Assembly: GCA_030612585.1 (NCBI GenBank) | Contig: JAUWNP010000019.1 | Coordinates: 1-40,198, forward strand | Length of the DNA stretch: 40,198 nt | DNA from: Anaerolineae bacterium | GTDB lineage: Bacteria > Chloroflexota > Anaerolineae > B4-G1 | Reading direction: 5' to 3' | Part shown: positions 7,744 through 16,606 of the stretch, piece by piece | Position numbering within the stretch: the stretch's first letter is position 1 | How the letters are laid out: the number at the start of each line of letters is the position of its first letter | Position numbers and translations under genes: made by a program | Notes under the pieces: generated by a model | Seen by the model: only the letters and a program-made list of their open reading frames with translations | What the model was told of the DNA's origin: nothing | The model's database searches: none

Positions 7744-8139
7744 CTAACGCTTCGTATACTGCGGTGCCTTCCTGGCCCGTTTAAGTCCGGGCTTCTTACG
7801 TTCCTTGGCCCGCGCATCGCGGGTGAGAAAGCCTCCCTTGCGCAGGACAGACCGCAGGTCCGGGTCCACCTTCAACAACGCCCGTGCGATGCCCAGCCGG
7901 ACTGCCCCAGTCTGCCCGCTCATTCCCCCACCCTTTACCTTAACACTGATATTGAAGCGGTTCTCCGTCGCTGTCACCTCAAGCGGCCCTCTGAGGTAGA
8001 GAGCGTCCCCATCCCGAGCAAAGTACTCTTCGATCGGTCGCTCATTGATGGTGATAGTACCAGTGCCCCCGGGAAAGAGCCTCACCCGCGCCGTAGCCGT
8101 CTTGCGCCGCCCAACCGCTTCGTAATACTCCATTGCCAT
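7744..8139 (-). CDS. rpsI: Ribosomal protein S9 (uS9)
   Basis: 131-residue protein of the small-subunit head; its C-terminal tail reaches the P-site tRNA. Family landmarks: EAVGRRKTATARVRLFPGG near the N-terminus, KVKGGGMSGQTGAVRLGIAR in the middle, LTRDARAKERKKPGLKRARK, and the terminal QYTKR, whose last Lys-Arg is the tRNA-contacting end. Length is normal. It follows rplM by 8 bases, the usual rplM-rpsI pair, and is the last gene of the cluster, followed by a terminator. Confidence 0.98.
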   Translation of the reverse strand: MAMEYYEAVGRRKTATARVRLFPGGTGTITINERPIEEYFARDGDALYLRGPLEVTATENRFNISVKVKGGGMSGQTGAVRLGIARALLKVDPDLRSVLRKGGFLTRDARAKERKKPGLKRARKAPQYTKR

Positions 8140-8147
8140 TGCCCCTC

Positions 8148-8585
8148 CTAGTCTCCAAACTCCAACGGTCTGGGTTGCTGTGCCGCGTGGGGATGATCTG
8201 GGCCAGCGTAGACCTTCAACTTCTTGAACATCCGACGCCCCAGCCGATTCCTTGGCAACATGCCCCGTACTGCGTGTTCAATCACCCGCGAGGGATGCTT
8301 CTGGAGCAGATTGCGTAGCGTGATCTTCTTGAGTCCACCCGGATAGCCCGAGTGGCGATAGTAGATTTTCTGATCCAATTTGCGTCCGGTCACGTGAATT
8401 CTCTCGGCATTGACGACAATCACGTAATCACCAGTGTCAACCGATGGTGAGTAGATAGGCTTGTGCTTGCCGCGCAGGATGCGCGCCACCTGAGTAGCCA
8501 AGCGGCCCAACGTCTGCCCCGTGGCATCCACCACGCGCCACTCGCGCTGGACCTCCTCCTTCTTCGTCACGTAAGTCTTTCTCAC
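8148..8585 (-). CDS. rplM: Ribosomal protein L13 (uL13)
   Basis: Large-subunit assembly protein. Landmarks: [48 protein letters not shown], and [20 protein letters not shown] followed by [12 protein letters not shown] chose the GTG at 8585 (145 residues, beginning VRKTYVTKK) because L13 proteins normally start near this KTY motif and GGGAG lies nine bases upstream. An in-frame GTG at 8615 would add ten residues ([10 protein letters not shown]) without homology that I recognise. It pairs with rpsI downstream. Confidence 0.95.
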   Translation of the reverse strand: MRKTYVTKKEEVQREWRVVDATGQTLGRLATQVARILRGKHKPIYSPSVDTGDYVIVVNAERIHVTGRKLDQKIYYRHSGYPGGLKKITLRNLLQKHPSRVIEHAVRGMLPRNRLGRRMFKKLKVYAGPDHPHAAQQPRPLEFGD

Positions 8586-8631
8586 GATCTTATGCTCCCA
8601 TCCAAAATATGCCACTCCCGATGAACATACG

Positions 8632-9435
8632 TCAATACCTGACCTCCATCAGACAAAGACCATGCGGAGGGGCCGTTGGCCCGGCACGGTGGCGATCGCA
8701 CGACGCCAACACCGCCATGAACTCCCCCACGCTCATCTTGCCTCGCCCTACCTGGAGCAACGTGCCGACGATGCTGCGCACCATGCGGTAGAGAAAAGCA
8801 TTAGCCTCAATGTCAAAATTCAGCCAGGGCTCGCCCTGAGCGATGTCCTGAGCCTGTCGAAGGGCGCAACCGAAGGGTGGCTCCCCACCGTTCGGCTGAT
8901 CGCTCACAGCGAAGCCCCACTCCGCCGCCAGCACCCGCCGCACCGTGATCTCGCCCTGTGGCGGCTGCCCGAAGGTGGCGAAGTCGTGTTCGCCCACCAG
9001 GAACTTGGCCGTCTCCTCCATCGCCACCACGTCCAGCGGGGCGGCGACATATAGGCTGTACCGCCGGGCCAGAGGCCAGCGCGCCGGCGCGTTGTAAAGC
9101 GTGTACCTGTAGCGCCGGCTGCGAGCATCGTAACGCGGATGAAAGTCTGGCGCGGCTTCCTCAATCTCTTGGACAGCGATGTCGGCAGGCAGAACCGCGT
9201 TCAACGCCCGGTGCAGATCACCCAATCCATGCCGCCAGGCCGTATCAAAAGCGATGACCTGCCCCGCCGCGTGCACTCCGGCGTCAGTGCGACCTGCCGC
9301 CAAGATGGTGATCTTCTCCTGGGCCACCTGCGCCAGCGCCGCTTCCAATGCCGCTTGAACGGATGGGGCGTTAGCCTGACGTTGGAACCCACTGTAGTCC
9401 GTCCCGTCATAGGCAATGATCACCCGTGCCCGCAT
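8632..9435 (-). CDS. truA: tRNA pseudouridine(38-40) synthase TruA, with a repeat-derived insertion
   Basis: 267-residue enzyme that makes pseudouridine at positions 38-40 of the tRNA anticodon arm. Landmarks: [14 protein letters not shown] near the N-terminus, [15 protein letters not shown] near 46 with the catalytic Asp of [32 protein letters not shown], and [20 protein letters not shown] near 215. Between VLAAEWGF and [10 protein letters not shown] there are about 25 extra residues ([12 protein letters not shown], then [14 protein letters not shown]) encoded by two palindromic elements at 8831-8895. The frame stays open, and the insertion falls in a variable loop between strands, so the enzyme may still work. 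The position after rplQ is usual for the gene. Confidence 0.96.
   Translation of the reverse strand: MRARVIIAYDGTDYSGFQRQANAPSVQAALEAALAQVAQEKITILAAGRTDAGVHAAGQVIAFDTAWRHGLGDLHRALNAVLPADIAVQEIEEAAPDFHPRYDARSRRYRYTLYNAPARWPLARRYSLYVAAPLDVVAMEETAKFLVGEHDFATFGQPPQGEITVRRVLAAEWGFAVSDQPNGGEPPFGCALRQAQDIAQGEPWLNFDIEANAFLYRMVRSIVGTLLQVGRGKMSVGEFMAVLASCDRHRAGPTAPPHGLCLMEVRY
8831..8895. repeat. Two adjacent palindromic elements inside truA
   Basis: The first element (8831-8866) has outer arms CGCCCT/AGGGCG and two direct copies of CCTGAGC 12 bases apart (8835 and 8847). It contains the CCTGAGCCTGTCGAAGG word that I recall as a common dispersed repeat in several bacterial phyla. The second (8870-8895) is an 11-bp inverted repeat, CCGAAGGGTGG against CCACCGTTCGG, with one mismatch and loop CTCC. 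Both are translated in frame as part of TruA. Confidence 0.75.
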
Positions 9436-9481
9436 CGTCGCGCCTGCCTACCTCCTGCCACAGCAGATATGTAAACCCGCC

Positions 9482-9895
9482 CTACTCTTCAACCAACTCC
9501 AACAGGACCATGGGCGCGCCGTCGCCCTTACGCGGTCCCAACTTGTAGATGCGGGTGTAGCCGCCGAGCCTGTTCATATAACGCGGAGCGATTTCTCCAA
9601 ACAACTTCTCTAGAATATCCACCCTTGTGCCGTCAGGCTCCGTCAGCCACCGATTCAGGCGACCGGCTGCCAGCCGCCGGGTGTGGATACCTCGACTCGG
9701 ATCCTCCCCCTCAGCCGCCAGACCCCGCTTCGCCAGCGTGATCAGTTTCTCCGCCTGTCCGCGGATCGCCTTGGCCTTCGCCTCAGTCGTCTCAATGCGC
9801 TCATGATGGAACAACGCCGTCACGAGACTGCGGCGCAAAGCCGTACGATGACCGCTGGAGCGGTTTAGTTTCTTCCCTGCGACGCGATGTCGCAT
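9482..9895 (-). CDS. rplQ: Ribosomal protein L17 (bL17)
   Basis: 137-residue large-subunit protein near the peptide exit tunnel. Landmarks: MRHRVAGKKLNRSSGHRTAL, RRSLVTALFHHERIETTEAK, KLITLAKRG, then a slightly longer linker (AAEGEDPSRGIHTRR), and GGYTRIYKLGPRKGDGAPM near the C-terminus. The start codon directly abuts the rpoA stop (no gap), suggesting coupled translation, as in the classical alpha operon. Confidence 0.97.
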   Translation of the reverse strand: MRHRVAGKKLNRSSGHRTALRRSLVTALFHHERIETTEAKAKAIRGQAEKLITLAKRGLAAEGEDPSRGIHTRRLAAGRLNRWLTEPDGTRVDILEKLFGEIAPRYMNRLGGYTRIYKLGPRKGDGAPMVLLELVEE

Positions 9896-10849
9896 CTACA
9901 CACCTCCACTCTCCCCTGCACCCTCCTCCAGAAAGCCATGCTCCCGGAGGCACGCTCTTAATTCAGATAGCGATTTCTCTCCAAAGTTACGGATTGTCAA
10001 CAACGCATCTTCTCCCCGCGCCAGCATCTCCAGCACTTCACCCACGCTAGTGATGCCAGTGCGTCTGAGAGAATTGAACACACGCACACTCAAATCGAGT
10101 TGCTCGATAGGAATCTCGTAGACCCTGCCAGGAAGACCAGCCTCTTCCTCAACCGATTCAATCTCCTCTTCCAGAGTGAGGCCAGCGATCAGCCGCAGGT
10201 GCGTCACCAGGATATGGGCTGCCTCCCTAAGCGCATCTAGGGGTGCAATCCGCCCATCGCTCCAGATCTCCAACGTCAGGCGGTCATAGTTGGTCATCTG
10301 GCCCACCCGCGCCCGATCCACATCGAACGCGACGCGGCGAATGGGGCTGAATATGGCATCCACGGGCAGTTCGCCGATGGGCATCCGGCCACGTCCCACG
10401 GCCGGCAGGTAACCCCGACCCTGTTCAACCGTGAGCTCAACATCGAGATGCACATCATTGTCATTCATAGTAAAGAGATAGAGATCCGGGTTCAAAATTT
10501 CGATCTCCGGCGGGGCCTGGATATCGCCGGCAGTTACCGTGCCCTCGCTTCGCACTTGAAGCGACATGCACATCGGCTCCTGACTGTCCATCCTCAGGCA
10601 CAGTTGTTTGACCTGCAGTACAAACTGCACCACGTCCTCCCGCACACCTGGGATAACAGAGAACTCGTGTGCAATATCGGAAAGGCGGATCGAAGTCACC
10701 GCCGTGCCAGGCAGCGAGGAGAGCAACACCCGTCGAAGCGCGTTGCCCAACGTGATCCCAAAACCACTCTCCAGCGGGCCGATTACAAATCGGCCATAGG
10801 TCTGGGAGACCGCATCCGTCTCAATTTTCGGCAGTACTGGAACTGACAA
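9896..10849 (-). CDS. rpoA: DNA-directed RNA polymerase subunit alpha
   Basis: 317-residue alpha subunit; a dimer nucleates polymerase assembly, and its C-terminal domain binds UP elements and activators. N-terminal domain: GRFVIGPLESGFGITLGNAL, RRVLLSSLPGTAVTSI, then VREDVVQFVLQVK. C-terminal domain (about 235-305): PIEQLDLSVRVFNSLRRTGI, then TVGEVLE-like SVGEVLEML and NFGEKSLSELRACL, which includes the DNA-contacting region. The start is TTG at 10849, with a well-placed GGGAGG six bases upstream and no better in-frame ATG. A 104-base gap separates it from rpsD. Confidence 0.97.
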   Translation of the reverse strand: MSVPVLPKIETDAVSQTYGRFVIGPLESGFGITLGNALRRVLLSSLPGTAVTSIRLSDIAHEFSVIPGVREDVVQFVLQVKQLCLRMDSQEPMCMSLQVRSEGTVTAGDIQAPPEIEILNPDLYLFTMNDNDVHLDVELTVEQGRGYLPAVGRGRMPIGELPVDAIFSPIRRVAFDVDRARVGQMTNYDRLTLEIWSDGRIAPLDALREAAHILVTHLRLIAGLTLEEEIESVEEEAGLPGRVYEIPIEQLDLSVRVFNSLRRTGITSVGEVLEMLARGEDALLTIRNFGEKSLSELRACLREHGFLEEGAGESGGV

Positions 10850-10953
10850 CCGTCGCCTCCCATGTTCGGCTAGCCTCCGGCCTGCGTAGAAAGGACACCG
10901 CGAAGCAAATCAGGGCAAAGAACAGGCCAAGAAGCGAGCCGTTCGATACATCC

Positions 10954-11595
10954 CTAGCGCGAATAGTACTCCACAATCAGATGCTCGTTCAACTTCGTCT
11001 CAATGTCATCTCGCGCAGGCACCTTCAACACTCGAGCCATCATCGTTTTCGCATCCAGGCTCAGCCAGTTTGGCACCGCTCCTTCATCCAATCGCTCGGC
11101 GCGCTCCTTGAAGTACGTGCGCTTACGGCTCCCATCCCGCACCGTGATCGCATCCTGCGGGCGGACAATGTAAGACGAGATATTAGTGCGGCGACCGTTG
11201 ACTACAAAGTGACCATGCCCCACCAACTGGCGCGCTTGTGCCCGTGAGTCGGCAAACCCCAACCGGTAGACAACGTTATCAAGCCGGCTCTCCAGCAGTG
11301 TGAGTAGATTCTCACCAGTGAGGCCCGGCCGACGCTCCGCCTCACGGAAGTAGCGCCGGAACTGACGCTCCAGCACCCCGTAGACGCGCCGCGCCTTCTG
11401 CTTCGCACGCAACTGACGCGAGTAGTCAGATGGGCGGCGACGGCGGAAGCGGGCTAGCCGACCATGTTCACCCGGTGGATAGCCACGATCTCGCTCAAAC
11501 GGGCACTTGGGCGAAAGACAACGATCCCCCTTCAAAAACAGTTTTTCCCCTTCACGACGGCACAGTTTACAAACCGGACCGGTATATCTGGCCAT
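10954..11595 (-). CDS. rpsD: Ribosomal protein S4 (uS4), zinc-binding form
   Basis: 213-residue small-subunit assembly initiator that binds 16S rRNA. The N-terminus carries a four-cysteine zinc site, CKLC near residue 9 and CLSPKC near 26, so this is the C+ version. Other landmarks: [36 protein letters not shown] (start of the S4 RNA-binding domain), [19 protein letters not shown], and the terminal LIVEYYSR. Length is normal. It lies between rpsK and rpoA as in the alpha operon, where S4 acts as autoregulator in E. coli; no regulatory fold is evident here. Confidence 0.98.
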   Translation of the reverse strand: MARYTGPVCKLCRREGEKLFLKGDRCLSPKCPFERDRGYPPGEHGRLARFRRRRPSDYSRQLRAKQKARRVYGVLERQFRRYFREAERRPGLTGENLLTLLESRLDNVVYRLGFADSRAQARQLVGHGHFVVNGRRTNISSYIVRPQDAITVRDGSRKRTYFKERAERLDEGAVPNWLSLDAKTMMARVLKVPARDDIETKLNEHLIVEYYSR

Positions 11596-11645
11596 ACTCT
11601 TACTCCTAAACGTCTACCCGCTTACCATCTGCCGTAACCCTTGAA

Positions 11646-12047
11646 TTACATCCGGCGCTTCTTGGGTGGGCGACAGCCGTTATGCGGAAACGGGGTCACA
11701 TCGGTGATAGAGCGCACCTTCAGGCCGGCAGCCTGAATGGAACGGACCGCCGCTTCTCGTCCAGGGCCGGGTCCCTTGATATAGACGTCCACCTCGATCA
11801 TCCCGTTGTCCATAGCATCTCTGGCTGCTCTTCGAGCAGCCTGCCCGGCTGCGAAGGGTGTGCTCTTGCGTGACCCCCTAAACCCAACCATCCCTCCACT
11901 GGACCAGTTGATGACGCTCCCTTGCAGATCCGTCACCGTCACGATTGTGTTATTGAAAGTGGCATGAATGTGGGCCTGTCCACGCGGCACATTCCTCTTC
12001 ACACGGCGTCCCCCTCGGCGCCGGCCCGTCTGTTTACTTTGCGCCAT
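11646..12047 (-). CDS. rpsK: Ribosomal protein S11 (uS11)
   Basis: 133-residue platform protein near the E site. Landmarks: [60 protein letters not shown], and the C-terminal [18 protein letters not shown]. The N-terminus is a basic Gly/Arg tail ([16 protein letters not shown]). It starts 25 bases after rpsM. Nothing unusual. Confidence 0.98.
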   Translation of the reverse strand: MAQSKQTGRRRGGRRVKRNVPRGQAHIHATFNNTIVTVTDLQGSVINWSSGGMVGFRGSRKSTPFAAGQAARRAARDAMDNGMIEVDVYIKGPGPGREAAVRSIQAAGLKVRSITDVTPFPHNGCRPPKKRRM

Positions 12048-12072
12048 TACCCCTCCCGCGTCTAATCTATAA

Positions 12073-12462
12073 CTACTTCTTCTTCATCCCACGCCGCCGT
12101 CCACGGCCAGGCACCGTCTTCTTGGGGCCACGCTTGGTGCGAGCGTTCGTCCGCGTACGTTGACCGTGCACGGGCAGATTGCGGCGGTGACGCAGCCCCC
12201 GATAGCATCCAATATCTATCATGCGTCTGATGTTCATCTGCACTCCGCGCCGCAAATCACCCTCAACCTGATACTCGCGGTCAATAACCTCGCGCAACGC
12301 AGCGACCTCCGAATCCGTCAGGTCCTTGACCCGCGTATCGTGATTTACTCCGGCCTTGCGCAGAATCTCATTGCTCAAACTGCGCCCAATGCCATAGATA
12401 TACGTCAGACCGATTTCTACCCGCTTGTTCCGTGGTAGGTCCACCCCTGCAATACGTGCCAT
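12073..12462 (-). CDS. rpsM: Ribosomal protein S13 (uS13)
   Basis: 129-residue head protein contacting the P-site tRNA and forming the B1 bridges. Landmarks: [79 protein letters not shown], and a Lys/Arg-rich tail. It follows rpmJ, as in the standard order. Confidence 0.98.
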   Translation of the reverse strand: MARIAGVDLPRNKRVEIGLTYIYGIGRSLSNEILRKAGVNHDTRVKDLTDSEVAALREVIDREYQVEGDLRRGVQMNIRRMIDIGCYRGLRHRRNLPVHGQRTRTNARTKRGPKKTVPGRGRRRGMKKK

Positions 12463-12517
12463 ACTTCCCTCCGGTCAGAAATCCCAATGCTATAACCTCA
12501 GCCTTTGGGATTGGAAC

Positions 12518-12631
12518 TCATCCCTGGCGCTGCTTATGTTTCGGGTTGTCGCAAATCACTCGTACCACGCCGCGCCGCCGAACAATCTTGCACTTTGGAC
12601 AACGCCGCTTTACTGATGCCGAAACCTTCAT
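12518..12631 (-). CDS. rpmJ: Ribosomal protein L36 (bL36), zinc-binding form
   Basis: Tiny 37-residue large-subunit protein: [17 protein letters not shown], then [20 protein letters not shown]. Cys11, Cys14, Cys27 and His32 form the zinc-ribbon-like CCCH site of the C+ type. ATG at 12631, TGA at 12518. It lies between map and rpsM; infA, which commonly comes just before it, is absent. Confidence 0.98.
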   Translation of the reverse strand: MKVSASVKRRCPKCKIVRRRGVVRVICDNPKHKQRQG

Positions 12632-12677
12632 CTCACGCCTCCCACCCTACTCGTTTACTTACCCACCCACTACCCGC

Positions 12678-13457
12678 CTACAAACGTGTCAGAATCTCCG
12701 CCTCACCGTCCGTGACGACGATGGAATGCTCAAAATGGGCCGTCAATTTCCCATCGCACGAAACCACAGTCCAGTGATCATCCAGCACCTTCACACAATT
12801 GTCGCCGGCCAACACCATCGGCTCCAACGCCACGGTCATCCCTCTGCGCAAGCGCACACCCTTTCCCGGTTGGCCAAAGTTAGGCACCTGTGGGTCCTCG
12901 TGCATCTTCCGCCCAATGCCGTGACCAGTGTACTCCCGTACAACGTTGTATCCGCGACTCTCCACGTAAGATTGGATGGCGGCGGAGATGTCGCCGGAAC
13001 GGTTGCCCACCCTGGCAGCGGCGATCCCTGCGTGGAGCGCGCCTTCAGTCACCTCCAGCAGCCTCGGTGCTCCCTGGCCAATCTGTCCCACCGGCAACGT
13101 GATCGCCGCATCACCGTGGTAACCATCCAGTATAGCCCCAACATCTATGCTGATAATGTCCCCTTCCTGCAATACGCGCGGGCCAGGAATACCGTGCACC
13201 AGTTCCTCGTTCACCGAGGCACAAATGCTAGACGGGAAAGGATGAGCGTTGCCGGGCGGGTACCCTTTGAACGACGGAATGGCATCGTGCTTGCGGATTA
13301 CCGCATCTGCCAACTCTTCCAGCTCCGCCGTCGTCACGCCCGGTGCGACCCGTTCCCGCATCACCTCCAGCACCTCGGCCACTATCCGGCCGGCCCGGCG
13401 CATCTTATTGATCTCGACTGCCGATTTCAGAGTGACCAATGATCGCTTCCTAACCAC
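12678..13457 (-). CDS. map: Methionine aminopeptidase, type I
   Basis: 259-residue metalloenzyme that removes the initiator methionine from nascent proteins. The five metal ligands are visible: IDVGAILDGYHGDAAIT (Asp, Asp), REYTGHGIGRKMHEDPQVPN (His of the TGHGIG motif), TVALEPMV (Glu) and AHFEHSIVVTDG (Glu). Substrate-pocket residues such as ASVNEELVHGIPG are present. There is no N-terminal zinc finger, so it is the short type Ia form. Start GTG at 13457. It is placed after secY, but adk, which often sits between them, is missing. Confidence 0.97.
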   Translation of the reverse strand: MVRKRSLVTLKSAVEINKMRRAGRIVAEVLEVMRERVAPGVTTAELEELADAVIRKHDAIPSFKGYPPGNAHPFPSSICASVNEELVHGIPGPRVLQEGDIISIDVGAILDGYHGDAAITLPVGQIGQGAPRLLEVTEGALHAGIAAARVGNRSGDISAAIQSYVESRGYNVVREYTGHGIGRKMHEDPQVPNFGQPGKGVRLRRGMTVALEPMVLAGDNCVKVLDDHWTVVSCDGKLTAHFEHSIVVTDGEAEILTRL

Positions 13458-13523
13458 TTCTACGCCGCCAAATGCCGGGCGTGGGAACCCGTCAGCATTT
13501 CCGGATAGGTACGGTACTAAGCC

Positions 13524-14861
13524 CTATTTGATGAACCCTTCGTAATGACGCATCAAGAGCTGGGCCTCCAACTGGCGCATCGTATCCAGCACCACGCCGA
13601 CCACGATCAAGAGGCCCGAAGAGGTAATGAGCAACACCCGTGTTTGCAAGAACAGGTCCACGACATAAGGCAACACTGCCACACCGCCCAGGAAGACCGC
13701 CCCCACCAGCGTGATGCGGCGGTAGACAAAGTTGATATAACTAGCCGTCTTCTTACCCGGCCGGATCCCTGGAATAAAACCTCCCTGTCGTTTCAACGCG
13801 CCCGGCAAGTCCTGCTGCTGGACCATCATGTCGGTATAAAAATAGGTGAAACCTACAACCGACAGGAAAAAGAGCGGGCCGTACCACGGACTCTGCCCGC
13901 CAAAGAAATTCACCACTTTCCCGGCAAACTGGGATACCGCAGCACTTTCACTGCCCACAAAGAACTGTGCAGCCACCGCCGGGAAGGCAAGAATAGCCTG
14001 GGCAAAAATCAGCGGGATCATCCCGGCCGTGTTGACCCGCAACGGGATGTGGGTGCTTCCACCAGAGTACATCTTGATGCCTCGCACCCGCTTACCGTAT
14101 TGCACCGGGACACGTCGTTCTCCCTCCTGCACCACTACAATCACGAACATCGTGATGGCCATGATAGCCAGGAAGATACCCAGCATCAACACGCCCATCC
14201 CCACACCGCCCCCCTCCATCACCTGAGCCTGGGCCCAGACGCGCACTATGTTCTGGGGCACACCGGCAACGATGCCGCCGAAGATGATCAGCGAAAGCCC
14301 GTTACCGACGCCCTGCTCGGTGATCAGTTCCCCCAGCCAGATGGCGAACATCGTGCCAGCCGTCATCGCCACTAACACCGCAATGGTAGGCAGGACATTC
14401 TCCAGCGGGCTGAAACCAAAGCGCGGCAAAACGGGAGAGGACCCCAAACGGTTGAAGCCCTGAGCCTGCGCAAAAGCCTGCAGCAACCCCAGCGGGATGG
14501 CTATGTAATACGTCCACTGATTCATCTTGCGCCGGCCTGCCTCTCCCTCCTCGGCCAGCCGCTCCAACTTTGGGATGATCGGTTGCAACAACTGCATGAC
14601 AATGGTAGCGGTGATGTACGGAGAGACACCGTTCGCCATAACCGAAAAATTAGCCACAGCCCCGCCAGAGAGCATATCAAGAACATTGAATAACTGACTG
14701 GCACCGCCGGTGCCCGCCATCAGTTGCTGCAGAGCCTCCCGATCAACACCCGGCACCGGCACGTGCGCCGCCAGCCGGTAGACGATGAGAATCAATAGCG
14801 TATACAACAACTTGCGCCGCAAATCGGGCAAGGACATGGCATTCCGCAGAGCCTGAATCAT
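13524..14861 (-). CDS. secY: Preprotein translocase channel subunit SecY
   Basis: 445-residue membrane protein with ten helices that forms the SecYEG channel. Landmarks: TLLILIVYRLAAHVPVPGVD in helix 1, the plug-region LFNVLDMLSGGAVANFSVM, GVSPYITATIVMQLLQP, the cytosolic loop REGERRVPVQYGKRVRG-like segment (here EGERRVPVQYGKRVRGIKMY) that contacts ribosome and SecA, NTAGMIPLIFAQAIL, and GGFIPGIRPGKKTASYI. The ATG at 14861 has TTAGGAG upstream. It sits between rplO and map in the spc operon. Confidence 0.98.
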   Translation of the reverse strand: MIQALRNAMSLPDLRRKLLYTLLILIVYRLAAHVPVPGVDREALQQLMAGTGGASQLFNVLDMLSGGAVANFSVMANGVSPYITATIVMQLLQPIIPKLERLAEEGEAGRRKMNQWTYYIAIPLGLLQAFAQAQGFNRLGSSPVLPRFGFSPLENVLPTIAVLVAMTAGTMFAIWLGELITEQGVGNGLSLIIFGGIVAGVPQNIVRVWAQAQVMEGGGVGMGVLMLGIFLAIMAITMFVIVVVQEGERRVPVQYGKRVRGIKMYSGGSTHIPLRVNTAGMIPLIFAQAILAFPAVAAQFFVGSESAAVSQFAGKVVNFFGGQSPWYGPLFFLSVVGFTYFYTDMMVQQQDLPGALKRQGGFIPGIRPGKKTASYINFVYRRITLVGAVFLGGVAVLPYVVDLFLQTRVLLITSSGLLIVVGVVLDTMRQLEAQLLMRHYEGFIK

Positions 14862-14917
14862 CGCCGCACTCCTAATCCATTACCGTCCAAATCCACCGTC
14901 GTCCTGCAATCCACGTT

Positions 14918-15397
14918 CTACCGCGTCCTATAGCCACCTCGCTGCCAGGGCAATTCCTCCACCACTCCCCCAGCCGCCTCAATCTTGGCCCGTGCACTGG
15001 CTGAAAAACGGTGCGCCCTCACCGTGAGCGGGTGCTTCAGTTCTCCGCATCCCAGAACAACCACCAACTCATCCACACGCTTGATGATGCCCGCCTCGAC
15101 CAGAGCCTCCGGCGTGACCTCGGCCCCCTCCTGGAACCCCGCGAACCGTTCCAAGTTTACCGGCGTGAACCGGACACGCCACGGATCGCGAAAGCCTACC
15201 CCCCGCAAAAACGGGAGTTTCCGCACAAGGGGCAACTGACCACCCTCAAAGTAAGGCGGCAGGCTGCCACCGCTACGAGACTTCTGGCCTTTCGTACCAC
15301 GACCAGCCGTCTTACCCCGCCCAGCAGCAATACCCCGTCCCACACGCCTACGCTTCTTCGCTGCCCCTTCTGCAGGCTTCAACTCATACAACTTCAC
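14918..15397 (-). CDS. rplO: Ribosomal protein L15 (uL15)
   Basis: 159-residue large-subunit protein. The Gly/Arg/Lys-rich N-terminal tail (RRVGRGIAAGRGKTAGRGTK, GQKSRSGG, PPYFEGGQLPLVRKLP) penetrates 23S rRNA. The globular domain ends with ALTVRAHRFSASA-like text (here LTVRAHRFSASARAKIEAAG). Start codon GTG at 15397. It follows rpmD by 20 bases. Confidence 0.97.
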   Translation of the reverse strand: MKLYELKPAEGAAKKRRRVGRGIAAGRGKTAGRGTKGQKSRSGGSLPPYFEGGQLPLVRKLPFLRGVGFRDPWRVRFTPVNLERFAGFQEGAEVTPEALVEAGIIKRVDELVVVLGCGELKHPLTVRAHRFSASARAKIEAAGGVVEELPWQRGGYRTR

Positions 15398-15417
15398 CCC
15401 TCACCCCCTACAACCAA

Positions 15418-15654
15418 CTAACTAACTACTTCCTCCACCATCACCAGGTGCTCCACCTTGGCAATCATCCCCCGGATGACCGGCGTATCCTTCTGCTCCA
15501 CTGTCTGATGCATCCGCCGCAGGCCCAACGCCCGTACCGTCCGTTTCTGCCGGTACGAATATCCAATCGGGCTCTTAGTCAACGTGACGCGCAACACCTT
15601 CTCCCCGCTCCCCCGCTTCCTGCCTCCCGCTTCCTGTTTTCTGCTTCCTCTCAT
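15418..15654 (-). CDS. rpmD: Ribosomal protein L30 (uL30), start uncertain
   Basis: The core of about 59 residues is a normal bacterial L30: [56 protein letters not shown]. Two starts are possible. The ATG at 15654 overlaps the rpsE stop as ATGA, typical of coupled translation, but adds 19 residues ([19 protein letters not shown]) encoded by a purine-rich low-complexity stretch. A GTG at 15597 directly before LRVTLTK gives the usual family length, with GGGGAG only a few bases upstream. I list the longer form; the short one may be the real protein. Confidence 0.88.
   Translation of the reverse strand: MRGSRKQEAGGRKRGSGEKVLRVTLTKSPIGYSYRQKRTVRALGLRRMHQTVEQKDTPVIRGMIAKVEHLVMVEEVVS
15600..15650. 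repeat. Purine-rich low-complexity repeat between rpsE and rpmD
   Basis: On the minus strand this stretch consists of imperfect iterations of AGGAAGC and GGAGGC words (AGGAAGCAG, CAGGAAGCGG, GAGGCAGGAAGC), almost free of pyrimidines other than the recurring C. It separates the rpsE stop from the conserved part of rpmD. Confidence 0.65.
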
Positions 15655-16181
15655 CTCCCCCGTCTCCAGAACGGCATAACCGTGACCTCAGGTACACCGC
15701 GCTCGCGGGCCACATCCTCCGCACGACGCAGTTGCATCAAACCATCCATCGTTGCCCGCACCACATTATGGACGTTAGAATTGCCCAGCGACTTAGTCAG
15801 CACATCGCGCACACCTACAGTCTCCAACACGGCACGTACACCTCCCCCTGCGACCACGCCTGTCCCAGGCGCAGCCGGCTTAAGGAGCACCTTCGCGCCG
15901 CCGCACCGCCCGACCACCTCGTGTGGAATCGTAGTCTGTACCAGCGCCATAGGCCGCATGTGGCTCCGTGCCCGTTCCGTTGCCTTACGAATCGCATCAG
16001 GTACACCACGCGCCTTGCCGACTCCCATTCCCACCTGACCACGATTATCGCCCACTACCGCCACTACGCGGAAGTTAAAGCGACGCCCGCCCTTGACAAC
16101 CTTCGCGACCCTCGTGATGTCCACGACGCGCTCATCCAGTTCCTCTTGCCCTCTGCGATCTCGTGAGCCCCCTCTGGCCAT
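15651..16181 (-). CDS. rpsE: Ribosomal protein S5 (uS5)
   Basis: 176-residue small-subunit protein important for decoding accuracy and mRNA unwinding. Landmarks: [77 protein letters not shown], and [20 protein letters not shown]. The ATG at 16181 has GGAGG five bases upstream. The longer frame from 16235 would overlap rplR and has no recognisable homology. The stop overlaps the possible rpmD ATG. Confidence 0.97.
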   Translation of the reverse strand: MARGGSRDRRGQEELDERVVDITRVAKVVKGGRRFNFRVVAVVGDNRGQVGMGVGKARGVPDAIRKATERARSHMRPMALVQTTIPHEVVGRCGGAKVLLKPAAPGTGVVAGGGVRAVLETVGVRDVLTKSLGNSNVHNVVRATMDGLMQLRRAEDVARERGVPEVTVMPFWRRGR

Positions 16182-16212
16182 TGTGCCTCCGTTGCGCCTT
16201 AAACCTTCGTCC

Positions 16213-16578
16213 TCAAAACTCGAGCCCACCATCACGGGCTGCGTCCGCCAGAGCCTTTACCCGGCCGTGATACTTATACCCACCACGGTCGAAGACCACC
16301 TTCTTGATACCCTGACTCAATGCACGCTCCGCCAACACCTTGCCCACCACACGTGCTTGCTCAGTCTTCGTCAGTCCCTGAATCTGCGCTTCCACCTCTG
16401 AGTCAATGGTCGAAGCAGAGACCAGCGTATGCTCTTGACCATCATCAATCACCTGAGCATAAATATGACGCAGGCTGCGAAAAACGTTCAATCGTGGCTG
16501 CTCTGGCGTCCCAACCACGCGCTTCCGTACACGTCTATGTCGCCGCAGACGGGCCACTCGACGATCAATCTCTGGCAT
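16213..16578 (-). CDS. rplR: Ribosomal protein L18 (uL18)
   Basis: 121-residue 5S rRNA-binding protein of the central protuberance. Landmarks: [77 protein letters not shown] and the terminal GGLEF. Gaps of 28 bases to rplF and 31 to rpsE. Ordinary. Confidence 0.98.
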   Translation of the reverse strand: MPEIDRRVARLRRHRRVRKRVVGTPEQPRLNVFRSLRHIYAQVIDDGQEHTLVSASTIDSEVEAQIQGLTKTEQARVVGKVLAERALSQGIKKVVFDRGGYKYHGRVKALADAARDGGLEF

Positions 16579-16606
16579 ATCTCTACCTCAATCCACCAAC
16601 TAAGTT

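Noticed and set aside
12432..13442. 336-codon plus-strand frame opposite rpmJ and map
   Set aside because: Shadow of map; no ribosome-binding site, and the text is Arg/His-rich noise.
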